NCBI GenBank assembly: GCA_018814245.1
Contig: JAHIZN010000332.1
Location: 1-17,498, forward strand
Origin: a bacterium
Lineage (GTDB): Bacteria > UBA9089 > CG2-30-40-21
Length of the DNA: 17,498 nucleotides
Direction: 5' to 3'
The notes below the pieces were generated by a model, which was not told the origin of the DNA, searched no databases, and worked only from the letters and a program-made list of their open reading frames with translations. Within the stretch, counting starts at the first letter, position 1, and the number at the start of each line of letters is the position of its first letter. Of this stretch, positions 1-6,523 are shown in pieces. The translations under genes and the position numbers were made by a program.

Positions 1-138
1 CAGCAATTCTGTGTGAAAATTGACTTAACCCCAAGTGGTTATTGATGTTTCCTGCAATAAGTTCGCGAAAATTTATTTACCATTATGAGCAAAAGTGCAA
101 TAATTTCAACGAGTTGCAAGTTTCACACAGAATTGCTG
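1..138. repeat. Inverted-repeat element at window start
   Basis: The first 18 bases (CAGCAATTCTGTGTGAAA) are the exact reverse complement of positions 121-138, which bounds a 138-bp unit. The interior has no convincing gene; the only open frame is antisense and short. The inner end CTGTGTGAAA is shared with the outer arms of the elements at 2833-3120 and 11569-12003, so it may belong to the same superfamily. The window begins exactly at the arm, so the left flank and any target duplication cannot be seen. Confidence 0.7.
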
Positions 139-218
139 CACAATATACTATATGCTTCTCGTGCCGAATTCTCATTCCGTAACAGCCTGTTAAGGATTCA
201 TGCAAGGGGCGGGACAAA

Positions 219-270
219 GGGCAAATATATAGGGCAAATATATAGGGCAAACACATAGGTTTGCCCCTAC
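219..270. repeat. 13-bp tandem repeat ending in a small hairpin
   Basis: Two identical 13-bp units (GGGCAAATATATA at 219-231 and 232-244) are followed by a variant third unit (245-257). The third unit forms an inverted repeat with what follows: GGGCAAAC at 245-252 pairs with GTTTGCCC at 259-266. The end TGCCCCTAC resembles the short palindromes at 2367-2394 and 11866-11893. It lies just upstream of the trpC promoter. Confidence 0.6.
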
Positions 271-282
271 TTAAAAATAATG

Positions 283-311
283 TTGACAAATGTTGACTAT
301 TCAGCTATACT
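283..311 (+). promoter_or_regulatory. Sigma-70-type promoter of trpC
   Basis: TTGACA at 283-288 and TATACT at 306-311 are separated by 17 bp, close to the housekeeping consensus. Transcription would begin near 318, leaving a leader of about 50 nt before trpC. No Trp-rich leader peptide or clear attenuator is visible in that leader. Confidence 0.8.
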
Positions 312-368
312 TTTGAAAGGTTGAGCAATGTCTAACCCCGAAAAGGGTGACATTATTATAGGAGAAAA

Positions 369-1148
369 ATGTATTTAACCGAAATCATAAAACATAAAAC
401 CATAGAGATTACAGAAAGAAAGAAAAATACACCCATTGAGGTGTTAAAAGCCAAAAGCTATAGCCTTCCCATAAGGCGAGGGTTCAGAGAGGCTATTTCC
501 GCTCAGGGCAGCATCAACCTGATTGCTGAGGTAAAAAAGGCATCCCCATCAGCCGGGGTAATCAGAGAAGACTTTGATCCTGTAGCCATAGCCATAGAGT
601 ATGAAGAGGCTGGGGCAAAGGCTATTTCTGTGCTTACAGATGAAAGGTTTTTTCAAGGAAGCATGGATATTCTTAAAACAGTAAGGGAGCATGTCCATAT
701 CCCTGTTCTGTGTAAGGACTTTATTATTGATGAATACCAGATTTATGAGGCATCTATAGCTGGTGCGGATGCTATTCTCTTGATTGTTTCCTGCCTTTCT
801 ATCGAACAAATAAATAGGTTTATAGATATTGCCGGTGCTCTTCAGATGGATTGTCTGGTGGAAACACACTCCATGGATGATGTAGAAAAAGTACTTAAAA
901 CTACTGCCCGGATAATTGGGATAAACAATAGAAACCTCAGGACATTTATTGTCGAACCGAAAACAACCCTGATGCTCAAGGTATTATTACCCCATGAAAA
1001 AATAGCGGTAAGTGAGAGCGGCATATCATCCCCAGAAATAATATCCCTTTACAAAGACAAGGGAATTCATGCGGTTTTGATTGGAGAGGCATTGATTAGA
1101 AGTAACAATATTAAGGCAAAGATACGAGAGTTGCTTGATGGGCAATAA
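369..1148 (+). CDS. trpC: Indole-3-glycerol phosphate synthase
   Basis: This is the tryptophan-pathway enzyme that converts 1-(2-carboxyphenylamino)-1-deoxyribulose 5-phosphate to indole-3-glycerol phosphate. The 259 residues fit a single-domain TIM-barrel IGPS. Visible family motifs are IAEVKKASPSAG (52-63, with the catalytic Glu/Lys pair), FFQGSMDIL (94-102), VLCKDF (113-118), LVETHS (163-168), GINNRNL (184-190) and VSESGI (214-219). The ATG follows GGAG at 361-364, about 4 nt upstream. There is no fused TrpF domain. No other trp gene is in the window, so it stands alone behind its own promoter (283-311) rather than in a trp operon. Identification is secure. Confidence 0.96.
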   Translation: MYLTEIIKHKTIEITERKKNTPIEVLKAKSYSLPIRRGFREAISAQGSINLIAEVKKASPSAGVIREDFDPVAIAIEYEEAGAKAISVLTDERFFQGSMDILKTVREHVHIPVLCKDFIIDEYQIYEASIAGADAILLIVSCLSIEQINRFIDIAGALQMDCLVETHSMDDVEKVLKTTARIIGINNRNLRTFIVEPKTTLMLKVLLPHEKIAVSESGISSPEIISLYKDKGIHAVLIGEALIRSNNIKAKIRELLDGQ

Positions 1149-1225
1149 GTTGTAATGCCTCAGTTATTATGTGCTGCTTCAGACAAAATCATAATTTTCT
1201 TCAATTTAAGTTAGCGATTTGGGAG

Positions 1226-1353
1226 CTTGTCAGCTAATAGCTATTGCAACAAAAAGAGAAAGAATCGCAAAGGGTGTAATCTATAGGAAACATGGTTGCA
1301 TCTATGAAGTTACACCCTTTATGATTCTTTCTCTGTAAACAAGATTGACATGA
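1226..1353. repeat. Core inverted repeat, copy 1, with unlike outer arms
   Basis: The core runs 1255-1334. Its 25-bp arms (1255-1279 and 1310-1334) match at 23 of 25 positions and contain AAAGGGTGTAA / TTACACCCTTT; the loop is 30 bp. This is the shortest core in the window. The left flank 1226-1250 (starting CTTGTCAGC) resembles the reverse complement of the right end of copy 5 (10386-10410, about 20 of 25). The right flank 1335-1353 resembles the sequence just right of copies 2 and 6. The copy therefore looks like a hybrid of two flank types. Confidence 0.75.
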
Positions 1354-1449
1354 TTTGGTCTTGAGCATGACCCGAATGGAAAATTACGATTCACGGTGAA
1401 CCAGCACAATTAGTTGTAACCGCAGGCTCATACCCTTGCGTAACATAAC

Positions 1450-1615
1450 GCAACCTAAGAGGTTGCAGCTACTGATTCTGAGACATTCGAATTCAGTAAG
1501 TTCGGGGAGACCATTCGCCCCCATACTCCCTGTCAGCAGAGGACATCCAATGCCGTAAGAACAGTCCCCTGTGCCCACCCTCTGTCTCACCCATAAAAGT
1601 AAATGTCTCAGAATC
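1450..1615. repeat. Inverted repeats between copy 1 and purE
   Basis: GATTCTGAGACATT at 1474-1487 is the exact reverse complement of 1602-1615, giving a 14-bp inverted repeat around a 114-bp interior. Just left is a small hairpin, GCAACC TAAGA GGTTGC (1450-1466). Overlapping antisense open frames here have no recognisable motifs, and I do not regard them as genes. With copy 1, this fills most of the trpC-purE gap. Confidence 0.55.
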
Positions 1616-1667
1616 ACTACCAATTCCCACCGATAACTGAAGGATTACGATAAGTTGAAAATTTTTG

Positions 1668-1696
1668 TTGACTAAATTAATTCTTTGTGCTATAAT
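1668..1696 (+). promoter_or_regulatory. Sigma-70-type promoter of purE
   Basis: TTGACT at 1668-1673 and a perfect TATAAT at 1691-1696 are separated by 17 bp. Transcription would start near 1703, leaving a leader of about 32 nt. No purine riboswitch fits in so short a leader. This separates purE transcriptionally from trpC. Confidence 0.85.
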
Positions 1697-1734
1697 ATTA
1701 TTATGTCTTTTTGTGTGTTTTAAGGAAAAGGATA

Positions 1735-2238
1735 ATGGATTCCATAAAGCCAATAGTTTTGATCATGATGGGTAGTGATAGTGATTATGATATAATGCAA
1801 GAGACAGGTAATGTCCTTGAGTCGTTTGGGGTTGCGTACAAGATGCTGATTACCTCGGCACATAAAACCCCAATAGAAACAGTAGAATATATCAGAAAAT
1901 ATGAAGATGAAGGGGTAGAAGTATTTATCTGTGGGGCAGGGATGGCAGCCCATTTAGCCGGGGTAACGGCTTCTTATACCTTGATGCCAGTGATTGGGGT
2001 ACCGCTTAATTCCACATCTTCTACATTGGGCGGGATAGATGCACTGCTTTCTACCCTCCAGATGCCGGGGGGAATACCTGTAGCTACTATGGCTATTGGT
2101 AAGGCTGGGGCTAAAAATGCAGCTATCTTTGCGGTACAGATATTAGCCAAAAAATATCCATACCTTCAATCAAGGTTGCAGGAGTATAGGGATGGGCTAA
2201 GGAATGATCTTGCAGGCAAGGGAAAAAGGTTGCAGTAA
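1735..2238 (+). CDS. purE: N5-carboxyaminoimidazole ribonucleotide mutase (PurE)
   Basis: PurE catalyses carboxylation-level rearrangement of the aminoimidazole ribonucleotide in purine synthesis. The 167-residue length fits a single-domain PurE. Visible motifs are MGSDSDYD (12-19, phosphate binding), TSAHKTP (40-46, with the active-site His), GAGMAAHL (67-74) and LGGIDALLSTLQMPGGIPVAT (98-118). The ATG at 1735 follows AAGGAAAAGG; an in-frame TTG at 1711 lacks this spacing. No purK is adjacent, so class I (PurK-coupled) versus class II cannot be settled by context. The only other purine gene here is purC, about 8 kb away on the opposite strand. Confidence 0.95.
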   Translation: MDSIKPIVLIMMGSDSDYDIMQETGNVLESFGVAYKMLITSAHKTPIETVEYIRKYEDEGVEVFICGAGMAAHLAGVTASYTLMPVIGVPLNSTSSTLGGIDALLSTLQMPGGIPVATMAIGKAGAKNAAIFAVQILAKKYPYLQSRLQEYRDGLRNDLAGKGKRLQ

Positions 2239-2366
2239 GCATTCAGCCAGCAGCTTGTTGATCGCTGGTGTTGTGTCAACCTTAAAATGACGGATGCGAT
2301 TGTAGTCCGCTGTTTGATTGGCTACTCAAACAATAGACAACCATAAAAGGAAAGACCGACTGCGAG

Positions 2367-2394
2367 TAGGGGCAATTCATGAATTGCCCCTACA
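2367..2394. repeat. 28-bp perfect palindrome
   Basis: GTAGGGGCAATTCA is followed immediately by its exact reverse complement. The same 28-bp palindrome recurs at 11866-11893, inside another repeat element. It lies in the purE-HIT gap, 28 bp before the HIT gene. The rest of that gap (2239-2366) shows nothing I can name. Confidence 0.85.
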
Positions 2395-2422
2395 GCTGAA
2401 TAATTAAAAGGTTGCTGAAGAG

Positions 2423-2767
2423 ATGAGTGATTGTGTATTTTGCAAAATTATTAATGGACAGATACCAGCAGTGTTTCTTTATGAGGATAGTGATATTGTA
2501 GCGATTAATGATGTCAATCCTCAAGCTCCAGTTCATATACTTATTGTACCGAAAAAACATATTTCCACAGTGATGGATATTGAGGAAAATTCTGTGGATT
2601 TGATTGGAAAAATATACCTTACAGCCAAAAGACTTGCCTTTGAGCATGGTATTTCTGAACAAGGATTTCGGATTGTGGTTAATTGTAATCATGATGCAGG
2701 ACAAGAGGTTTTTCATATTCATTTCCACCTATTGGGTGGACGCAAGATGACATGGCCACCGGGATGA
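2423..2767 (+). CDS. HIT-family nucleotide hydrolase/transferase (Hint-like)
   Basis: This is a small soluble histidine-triad protein of 114 residues, the usual size for the Hint branch, whose members hydrolyse nucleoside phosphoramidates and related adenylates. The catalytic triad is HIHFHLLGG (98-106), where family consensus is H-x-H-x-H-LLGGR. CVFCKII at the N-terminus (4-10) supplies the CxxC often used for zinc in this branch. APVHILIVPKKH (35-46) is the usual second conserved block. The C-terminus MTWPPG also fits. The ribosome binding site is weak: AGG at 2409-2411 is distant, with only GAAGAG directly before the ATG. The physiological substrate cannot be read from the sequence. Confidence 0.93.
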   Translation: MSDCVFCKIINGQIPAVFLYEDSDIVAINDVNPQAPVHILIVPKKHISTVMDIEENSVDLIGKIYLTAKRLAFEHGISEQGFRIVVNCNHDAGQEVFHIHFHLLGGRKMTWPPG

Positions 2768-2775
2768 ACTAATAG

Positions 2776-2810
2776 GTTATTGTTATGTCAACTTTAATTT
2801 GACAAATAAC
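2776..2810. repeat. Imperfect hairpin after the HIT gene
   Basis: GTTATT and TGTCAA on the left pair with TTGACA and AATAAC on the right, with a 4-nt bulge (GTTA) in the left strand. It sits 9 bp after the HIT stop codon, but no T-run follows, so terminator function is doubtful. Confidence 0.4.
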
Positions 2811-2832
2811 CATTTGTAGGGACATCTGTTTG

Positions 2833-3120
2833 CAGACTGTGTGAAAACTCATGATTTGGGCATCAATGCTACGACAAATTAACGAGAAGAGAAAGAGCCA
2901 CAAAGGGTGTAAATTCTTAAGATGAACCCTCATCAAGCTCATCTTTACCTTATTATCGTTGAATTATTCTCCCATTGATATTTACACCCTTTGTGGATCT
3001 TTCTCTGTAACGAGATCGACATGACAGATTGTGCTGCAACAGATTGTAGAGACAGAGGGCAGGCACGGGGGCATTGCCACTACAGGCAAGTATCGTGAAA
3101 TTGAGTTTTCACACAGTCTG
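2833..3120. mobile_element. MITE-like nested element with core copy 2
   Basis: The outer 19-bp ends (CAGACTGTGTGAAAACTCA at 2833-2851; its exact complement at 3102-3120) are perfect inverted repeats. TTTG occurs immediately outside both ends (2829-2832 and 3121-3124), a possible 4-bp target duplication. Inside is the core 2888-3006, with 27-bp arms (2888-2914 and 2980-3006) matching at 26 of 27. No transposase frame exists; the ORFs across it have no recognisable motifs. A near-copy is at 11569-12003 with an identical core length of 119 bp. I infer a non-autonomous transposable element. Confidence 0.75.
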
Positions 3121-3466
3121 TTTGTGGGTGTCCGTCTTTGTGGTTGGATGTTTGCACTTGTGCATTTTTGCAGACAGGGACAAGGAAGTAGCACCCCTGG
3201 CAGAGATAGCACCTCTGGTACAGGAAGTCGTAAAAGTTAGGAATGCTTCATCTTGCCTTGATTTTATGGTCTTTGCTGATAACTGAACGCTTATATTATC
3301 AATAATTTTTTGTGGACATGAGATTTGAGAGGTTTTGGAGTACAAACTATAGACATTTATGTTTCTGGTTTGGAGTCTTAAAGTTTATTTTGATTTCCAC
3401 AAAATAATTACTGCGATATATATGGGAGGGAAAGATATAGGAGTTTGTTAGAAAGGGGTGATAGAG
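3121..3466. other. Gap before rpsU, no confident gene
   Basis: This gap lies between the repeat element and rpsU. Around 3190-3225 it carries a fragment (GGCAGAGATAGCACCTCTGG) resembling, in inverse orientation, the GCCAGAGGTGCT module beside core copies 5 and 7. The rpsU promoter should lie here, but I found no pair of hexamers at good spacing. The open frames running in from 3031 and 3074 start inside the repeat and look spurious. Confidence 0.4.
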
Positions 3467-3637
3467 TTGCCTGGAATAGTGGTTCGTGATAGTGAATCTT
3501 TGGATAGTGCCTTAAAAAGGTTTAAGCGGGAATGTCAGGAGTCCGGGATATTGTCTGAAATGAAGCGACGAGAACATTATGAAAAACCAAGCGATAAGCG
3601 GCGAAGACTTTTGGCACGGAGAAAAAAGAAGTTTTAA
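3467..3637 (+). CDS. rpsU: Small ribosomal subunit protein bS21
   Basis: The 56-residue product is bS21, a late-assembling basic protein of the 30S subunit. Translation gives MPGIVVRDSESLDSALKRF at the N-terminus, then a Cys-containing helix (KRECQESGILSEMKRR), YEKPSDKRRR and a terminal RRKKKF, all typical of the family. The start is a TTG at 3467. A strong Shine-Dalgarno, AAGGGGTGAT (3453-3462), precedes it. An in-frame GTG at 3458 would add three residues but would sit inside that Shine-Dalgarno. It is a single-gene unit; the frequent neighbours dnaG and rpoD are absent. Confidence 0.93.
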   Translation: MPGIVVRDSESLDSALKRFKRECQESGILSEMKRREHYEKPSDKRRRLLARRKKKF

Positions 3638-3644
3638 ACCAATA

Positions 3645-3675
3645 GGGCAAGAAGGGGTATCCTTTCTTGCCCTTT
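3645..3675 (+). terminator. Probable rpsU terminator
   Basis: GGGCAAGAA at 3645-3653 pairs with TTCTTGCCC at 3664-3672 around a short G/C-containing loop, followed by TTT. It begins 8 bp after the rpsU stop. The U-tract is short, so termination may be weak or partly Rho-dependent. Confidence 0.5.
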
Positions 3676-3778
3676 ACTTAACAGAAGGTAGAATTACTCG
3701 GGCAAATATGAGGTAAATAATACGAGCGTTTAGCTTTTTAAGTAGTAATCCTTCAGTTTTTGCAAGGCATTATAATAG

Positions 3779-3935
3779 GTAATTGCTCAATATCCTGTGA
3801 AAATTCCATGAGGTTGAAAGTGATAAAGTAATCTAATTTATTGCTATTGTAAAGGTAGAGACGCAAATTTTTGCGTCTCTACTCGCAATGGCAATCTTTG
3901 TGACTTACAAAATTCACAGGTTATCGAACAATTAC
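3779..3935. mobile_element. Inverted-repeat element, type D, without a core
   Basis: The 27-bp ends (3779-3805 and 3909-3935) are inverted repeats matching at about 22 of 27; both contain CCTGTGAA or its complement, and the ends read GTAATTG / CAATTAC. Inside is a 28-bp palindrome at 3855-3882 (GTAGAGACGCAAA, TT, then the complement). The same ends and flanking words recur at 17126 to the window end, where a core repeat sits inside. No coding sequence is visible. Confidence 0.65.
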
Positions 3936-4144
3936 TGTAACTACTCAGCTATTGCTATTTCCTACACATTTTAATCAGCTGTAACTATTCAGATGTGTAA
4001 TGAAGGAGAAATGGGGAAAATGGAGAATTAACTGATAAAAGTAGAAGGGTGGAGTTAGAAAGAGATTAAGATTTTTTCTCCAATTCCCCCTTTTCTCCAT
4101 TTCTCCTTATCTTACACATCTGGGGTATAGCCTGAGTAGTTACA
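3936..4144. mobile_element. Second inverted-repeat element, abutting type D
   Basis: TGTAACTACTCAG at 3936-3948 is the exact reverse complement of 4132-4144. Inside, a longer pair of arms begins at about 3990 (AGATGTGTAA, then GAAGGAGAAATGG) and returns at about 4080-4121 (CCATTTCTCCTTAT, TTACACATCT). The right inner arm also occurs alone near 12060-12100. The element starts on the base after type D ends and finishes 30 bp before the next gene. Confidence 0.6.
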
Positions 4145-4174
4145 ATAGTTTCAAATTAATTAAGGGGGAAGGAA

Positions 4175-5671
4175 TTGAACAAAAACCCTAAAAGAAAATT
4201 ATTCTATTTGCTATGCGTTACACTTATTTATATCTTTTTTCCTTTTAGTGCCGCTAATTCTGCAGATACTGCAGAATTAAGTGGCTTTTCATGTTTGAGA
4301 AATGATGATAAAAATCTGTTGAAACCAATGGGTTCTTCTGTAGAAACAACAAAATCTCCTGTTGGCACTCATAAAGAGACCCCTTTGGTTAAACCTGTGG
4401 CCGAAAAAGAAGATGTGTCAGGCACTGAAGAGGAAACATTTGGATTGAAAACCACCCTTGAGTCAAAAGAGATTCTCATTTCACCCTTAAAACCAGTGAT
4501 TAAACGAAAAACAGAAGATACTGTTATCCTGCCGGAAGAATCTGAATTTTTCATGAAATTATCTAAGGAAGAAGAATCGTTGCCAAAGGTGTCGGCTGCT
4601 AAAAGGTCGAAGCCTCTTGTAATCCCTGTTACTACACCAATAACAGTACGCAAGCCTGTAAGAATTGAAAAGCCAAAAAGGATTAAGGTTGTTGAAGAAG
4701 CAAAAGAAGAGGTAAAGGTTGTATCACCTGTTATAACTACAATTGCACAGGTTGCACCAATTATAGTAAAGGAAAAGAAGAAAGGGTTTGTTTGGAAGAA
4801 TGCAAGTCCGATATTGCGTCGTGGTCTGATTATTTCAGGATTGGCTTCCATGCTCTTGATATTTCTGATTGTTTACCTCTGGCAAAAGGGCTCTCCTGTG
4901 CCGGAAGAGATAATTACAGAGGATTTGCCTGGTGGGAAAATAGTCGTAGAAAAGAATAAATTCTTAGATAATGAAATTCGGGAAATAAAGATTGGATACA
5001 GGGGATTGGAAAAACTAATAAATGACATAGAAAAGAAATTAGTTTTAATTGCCCCATTAAAGGGTGCAAATATTGATGAGTTTCTTAATAATACAGTGAG
5101 AGAGGTTGTTAGACCTATCGAGGGTGGAATAAAGAGCCTGCAGACAACATGTCAGGGATTAGAGAAGATGTTTAATGAATTCGATAAAAGATTAAGTCCT
5201 CTCAATGCCTTGAAAGGATTAAGCATTAAAGAGCTGACATATCAAACAGGGATGGAATTGGTTAAACCAATAGAGGGTGAAATTAAACAGTTGAAGACAA
5301 GCTATGATCGATTGCTTGAGGATGTTGAACAAAAAATAAGTGCCGATGATGTGGAAGCAAAAATAGATGTTGTTCAAAAAAAGAATAAGGGATTAGAAAA
5401 GATTGTAGAAAATATAGACAATAGATTGGTTTCTCTTGATTCTCTGGTTTCGTCTCTTTCTCTTTTTGAGGGCAGCCAGCCTGGAAACAAGACTCAATTA
5501 AGGGAACAGGTAAAACCTGAATCTGAAGAAAAGGTAAAAAATAGCAGAGAATACCTTTACTCTCAAATCTATAAGATGTCTGACGAGGGATTAAGTATCG
5601 ATGAAATTGCTCAACAGACTAAAATGGGTAAGGGAGAGGTCAGATTGATTTTAGGATTGAGGAAAAAATAA
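4175..5671 (+). CDS. Signal-peptide/single-TM coiled-coil protein with C-terminal HTH-like tail
   Basis: I do not recognise this 498-residue protein as a named family. It starts at a TTG behind GGGGGAAGGAA. Residues 1-30 look like a signal peptide (KNPKRK, then a hydrophobic stretch, cleavage after ANSA). Residues 31-205 are low-complexity, rich in Lys, Glu, Pro and Val. A transmembrane helix lies at about 216-236. Residues 267-425 are helical with about 51-residue internal repeats (units starting near 267, 318 and 369, and a partial one near 397), each carrying a GLEK-like word; the first two end in PIEG. The tail (461-498) contains GLSIDEIAQQTKMGKGEV, which resembles the short HTH-like tail of some small coiled-coil proteins. 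With a cleaved signal and one TM, the topology of that HTH is puzzling. Confidence 0.85.
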   Translation: MNKNPKRKLFYLLCVTLIYIFFPFSAANSADTAELSGFSCLRNDDKNLLKPMGSSVETTKSPVGTHKETPLVKPVAEKEDVSGTEEETFGLKTTLESKEILISPLKPVIKRKTEDTVILPEESEFFMKLSKEEESLPKVSAAKRSKPLVIPVTTPITVRKPVRIEKPKRIKVVEEAKEEVKVVSPVITTIAQVAPIIVKEKKKGFVWKNASPILRRGLIISGLASMLLIFLIVYLWQKGSPVPEEIITEDLPGGKIVVEKNKFLDNEIREIKIGYRGLEKLINDIEKKLVLIAPLKGANIDEFLNNTVREVVRPIEGGIKSLQTTCQGLEKMFNEFDKRLSPLNALKGLSIKELTYQTGMELVKPIEGEIKQLKTSYDRLLEDVEQKISADDVEAKIDVVQKKNKGLEKIVENIDNRLVSLDSLVSSLSLFEGSQPGNKTQLREQVKPESEEKVKNSREYLYSQIYKMSDEGLSIDEIAQQTKMGKGEVRLILGLRKK

Positions 5672-5692
5672 GGAAGCGATTCAGGAATACAC

Positions 5693-6292
5693 ATGCTTAA
5701 TGCAATATTAGTTCTTAGCATTCCATTCATTATCATCCTCCTAATGGTTATCGGGACCATTCATCATACTGATACTTCAAATGTAAAAATAGGAAATATG
5801 AAGAAAGCAATTGAGATAGGGACAATTGGCGGTTTGATTGTTGTAATAACCATTTGCTTTATCTTTTTGTATTTTCTCATGACACCACCAATTCCCAAAA
5901 TAGAGATAGGTCATATAGATAAAAATGTAGCTGGAGGAATTATCTGCTCGAAAAACAAGAGGAACTGCCTGCTTAATCCATTTTACAGCCTGTTATACAG
6001 GGTTGGGGTTTATGTCGAACACCCTGATAAACCAGGTGTATTGCTTCAGGTTGAAAAGCATGTAACTAAGTTGAACTGGTGGAATGGGGAATGGAAGGTT
6101 CAAGGGATAAATATTAAGGGGTCAGATACCATTCATGTTTTTCTGATCAATCGTGATGCAATACGAAACAATAAATACCATGATAACCTTAAAAAAGAAA
6201 AAGGCTATTTTATATTCGAGGATAAACAAATCTTGTATGGAAGGGATAAGGGGGCAGAGATTATTGATTGTGATGTTAAGGTGTTGAAGTAG
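5693..6292 (+). CDS. Two-TM membrane protein of unknown function
   Basis: I do not recognise this 199-residue protein. Two hydrophobic helices (about 3-21 and 42-63) are followed by a soluble domain (about 68-199) containing CSKNKRNC (85-92), a GEWKVQG segment and a final Cys at 193. The start ATG follows AGGAA by about 7 nt. It begins 21 bp after the preceding gene, on the same strand and without an intervening repeat, so the two are probably co-transcribed and may form a membrane complex. That functional link is inference only. Confidence 0.8.
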   Translation: MLNAILVLSIPFIIILLMVIGTIHHTDTSNVKIGNMKKAIEIGTIGGLIVVITICFIFLYFLMTPPIPKIEIGHIDKNVAGGIICSKNKRNCLLNPFYSLLYRVGVYVEHPDKPGVLLQVEKHVTKLNWWNGEWKVQGINIKGSDTIHVFLINRDAIRNNKYHDNLKKEKGYFIFEDKQILYGRDKGAEIIDCDVKVLK

Positions 6293-6298
6293 TGATAG

Positions 6299-6400
6299 CT
6301 CAATGTTCAAGTTTTTCACCACTTAGAGCGAGCAAAAGAATCTATTGACGAGGTTTTAATTCTTCTTGAAAAGGATACACAAACACTACTGTTAATGACC
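6299..6400 (+). pseudogene. Possible remnant of a small coding sequence
   Basis: One frame reads through FHHLERAKESIDEVLILLEK, a plausible amphipathic helical segment, but no start codon lies upstream before a stop at 6296-6298. The frame runs straight into repeat sequence from about 6401. It may be a gene fragment truncated at both ends, or chance. I cannot name the parent family. Confidence 0.2.
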
Positions 6401-6510
6401 GCACATGCCACAAGCAAATGCAATACTATTGCAGGGAAAGAACCACAAAGGGTGTAAATTCTTACGATGCAACCCTTGTCGATTTATTCTCATTTGCAAT
6501 TACTCCTGCT
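6401..6510. repeat. Half copy of the core repeat (copy 3)
   Basis: The left flank CACATGCCACAAGCAA and the left core arm (6433-6459, GAACCACAAAGGGTGTAAAT) match copies 4 and 5, as does the following interior up to about 6510 (including TTCTCATTTGCAATTA). The right core arm and right flank are missing; the sequence passes directly into the birA start region. The copy is truncated. Confidence 0.7.
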
Positions 6511-6516
6511 CAGGAG
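6503..6516 (+). promoter_or_regulatory. Hairpin covering the birA ribosome binding site
   Basis: CTCCT (6503-6507) can pair with AGGAG (6512-6516) across a 4-nt loop. AGGAG is the likely Shine-Dalgarno for the ATG at 6524, 7 nt downstream. If the hairpin forms it would mask the site; with only five pairs, its stability is modest. Confidence 0.35.
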
Positions 6517-6523
6517 CAAAATC

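Noticed and set aside
328..378. 16-codon leader frame before trpC
   Set aside because: It contains no Trp codons, and the promoter's predicted start near 318 would leave its ribosome site almost at the transcript end. It is probably chance.
2981..3010. Core right arms as Rho-independent terminators
   Set aside because: The arms are separated by 30-170 bp, lack a T-run after the stem, and also occur between divergent genes.
3031..3286. Two overlapping + strand open frames of about 70 codons
   Set aside because: They start inside the repeat element at 2833-3120, and their N-terminal parts are the repeat translated. There is no ribosome site and no domain.
4369..4851. 160-codon antisense frame within the 4175 gene
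   Set aside because: It is the complement of Lys/Glu/Pro-rich coding sequence with no motif or ribosome site; the + strand gene has a signal peptide and TM in frame.
6467..6523. Longer N-terminus of birA
   Set aside because: The extra 19 residues are translated from the truncated repeat; the ATG at 6524 has the better ribosome site.
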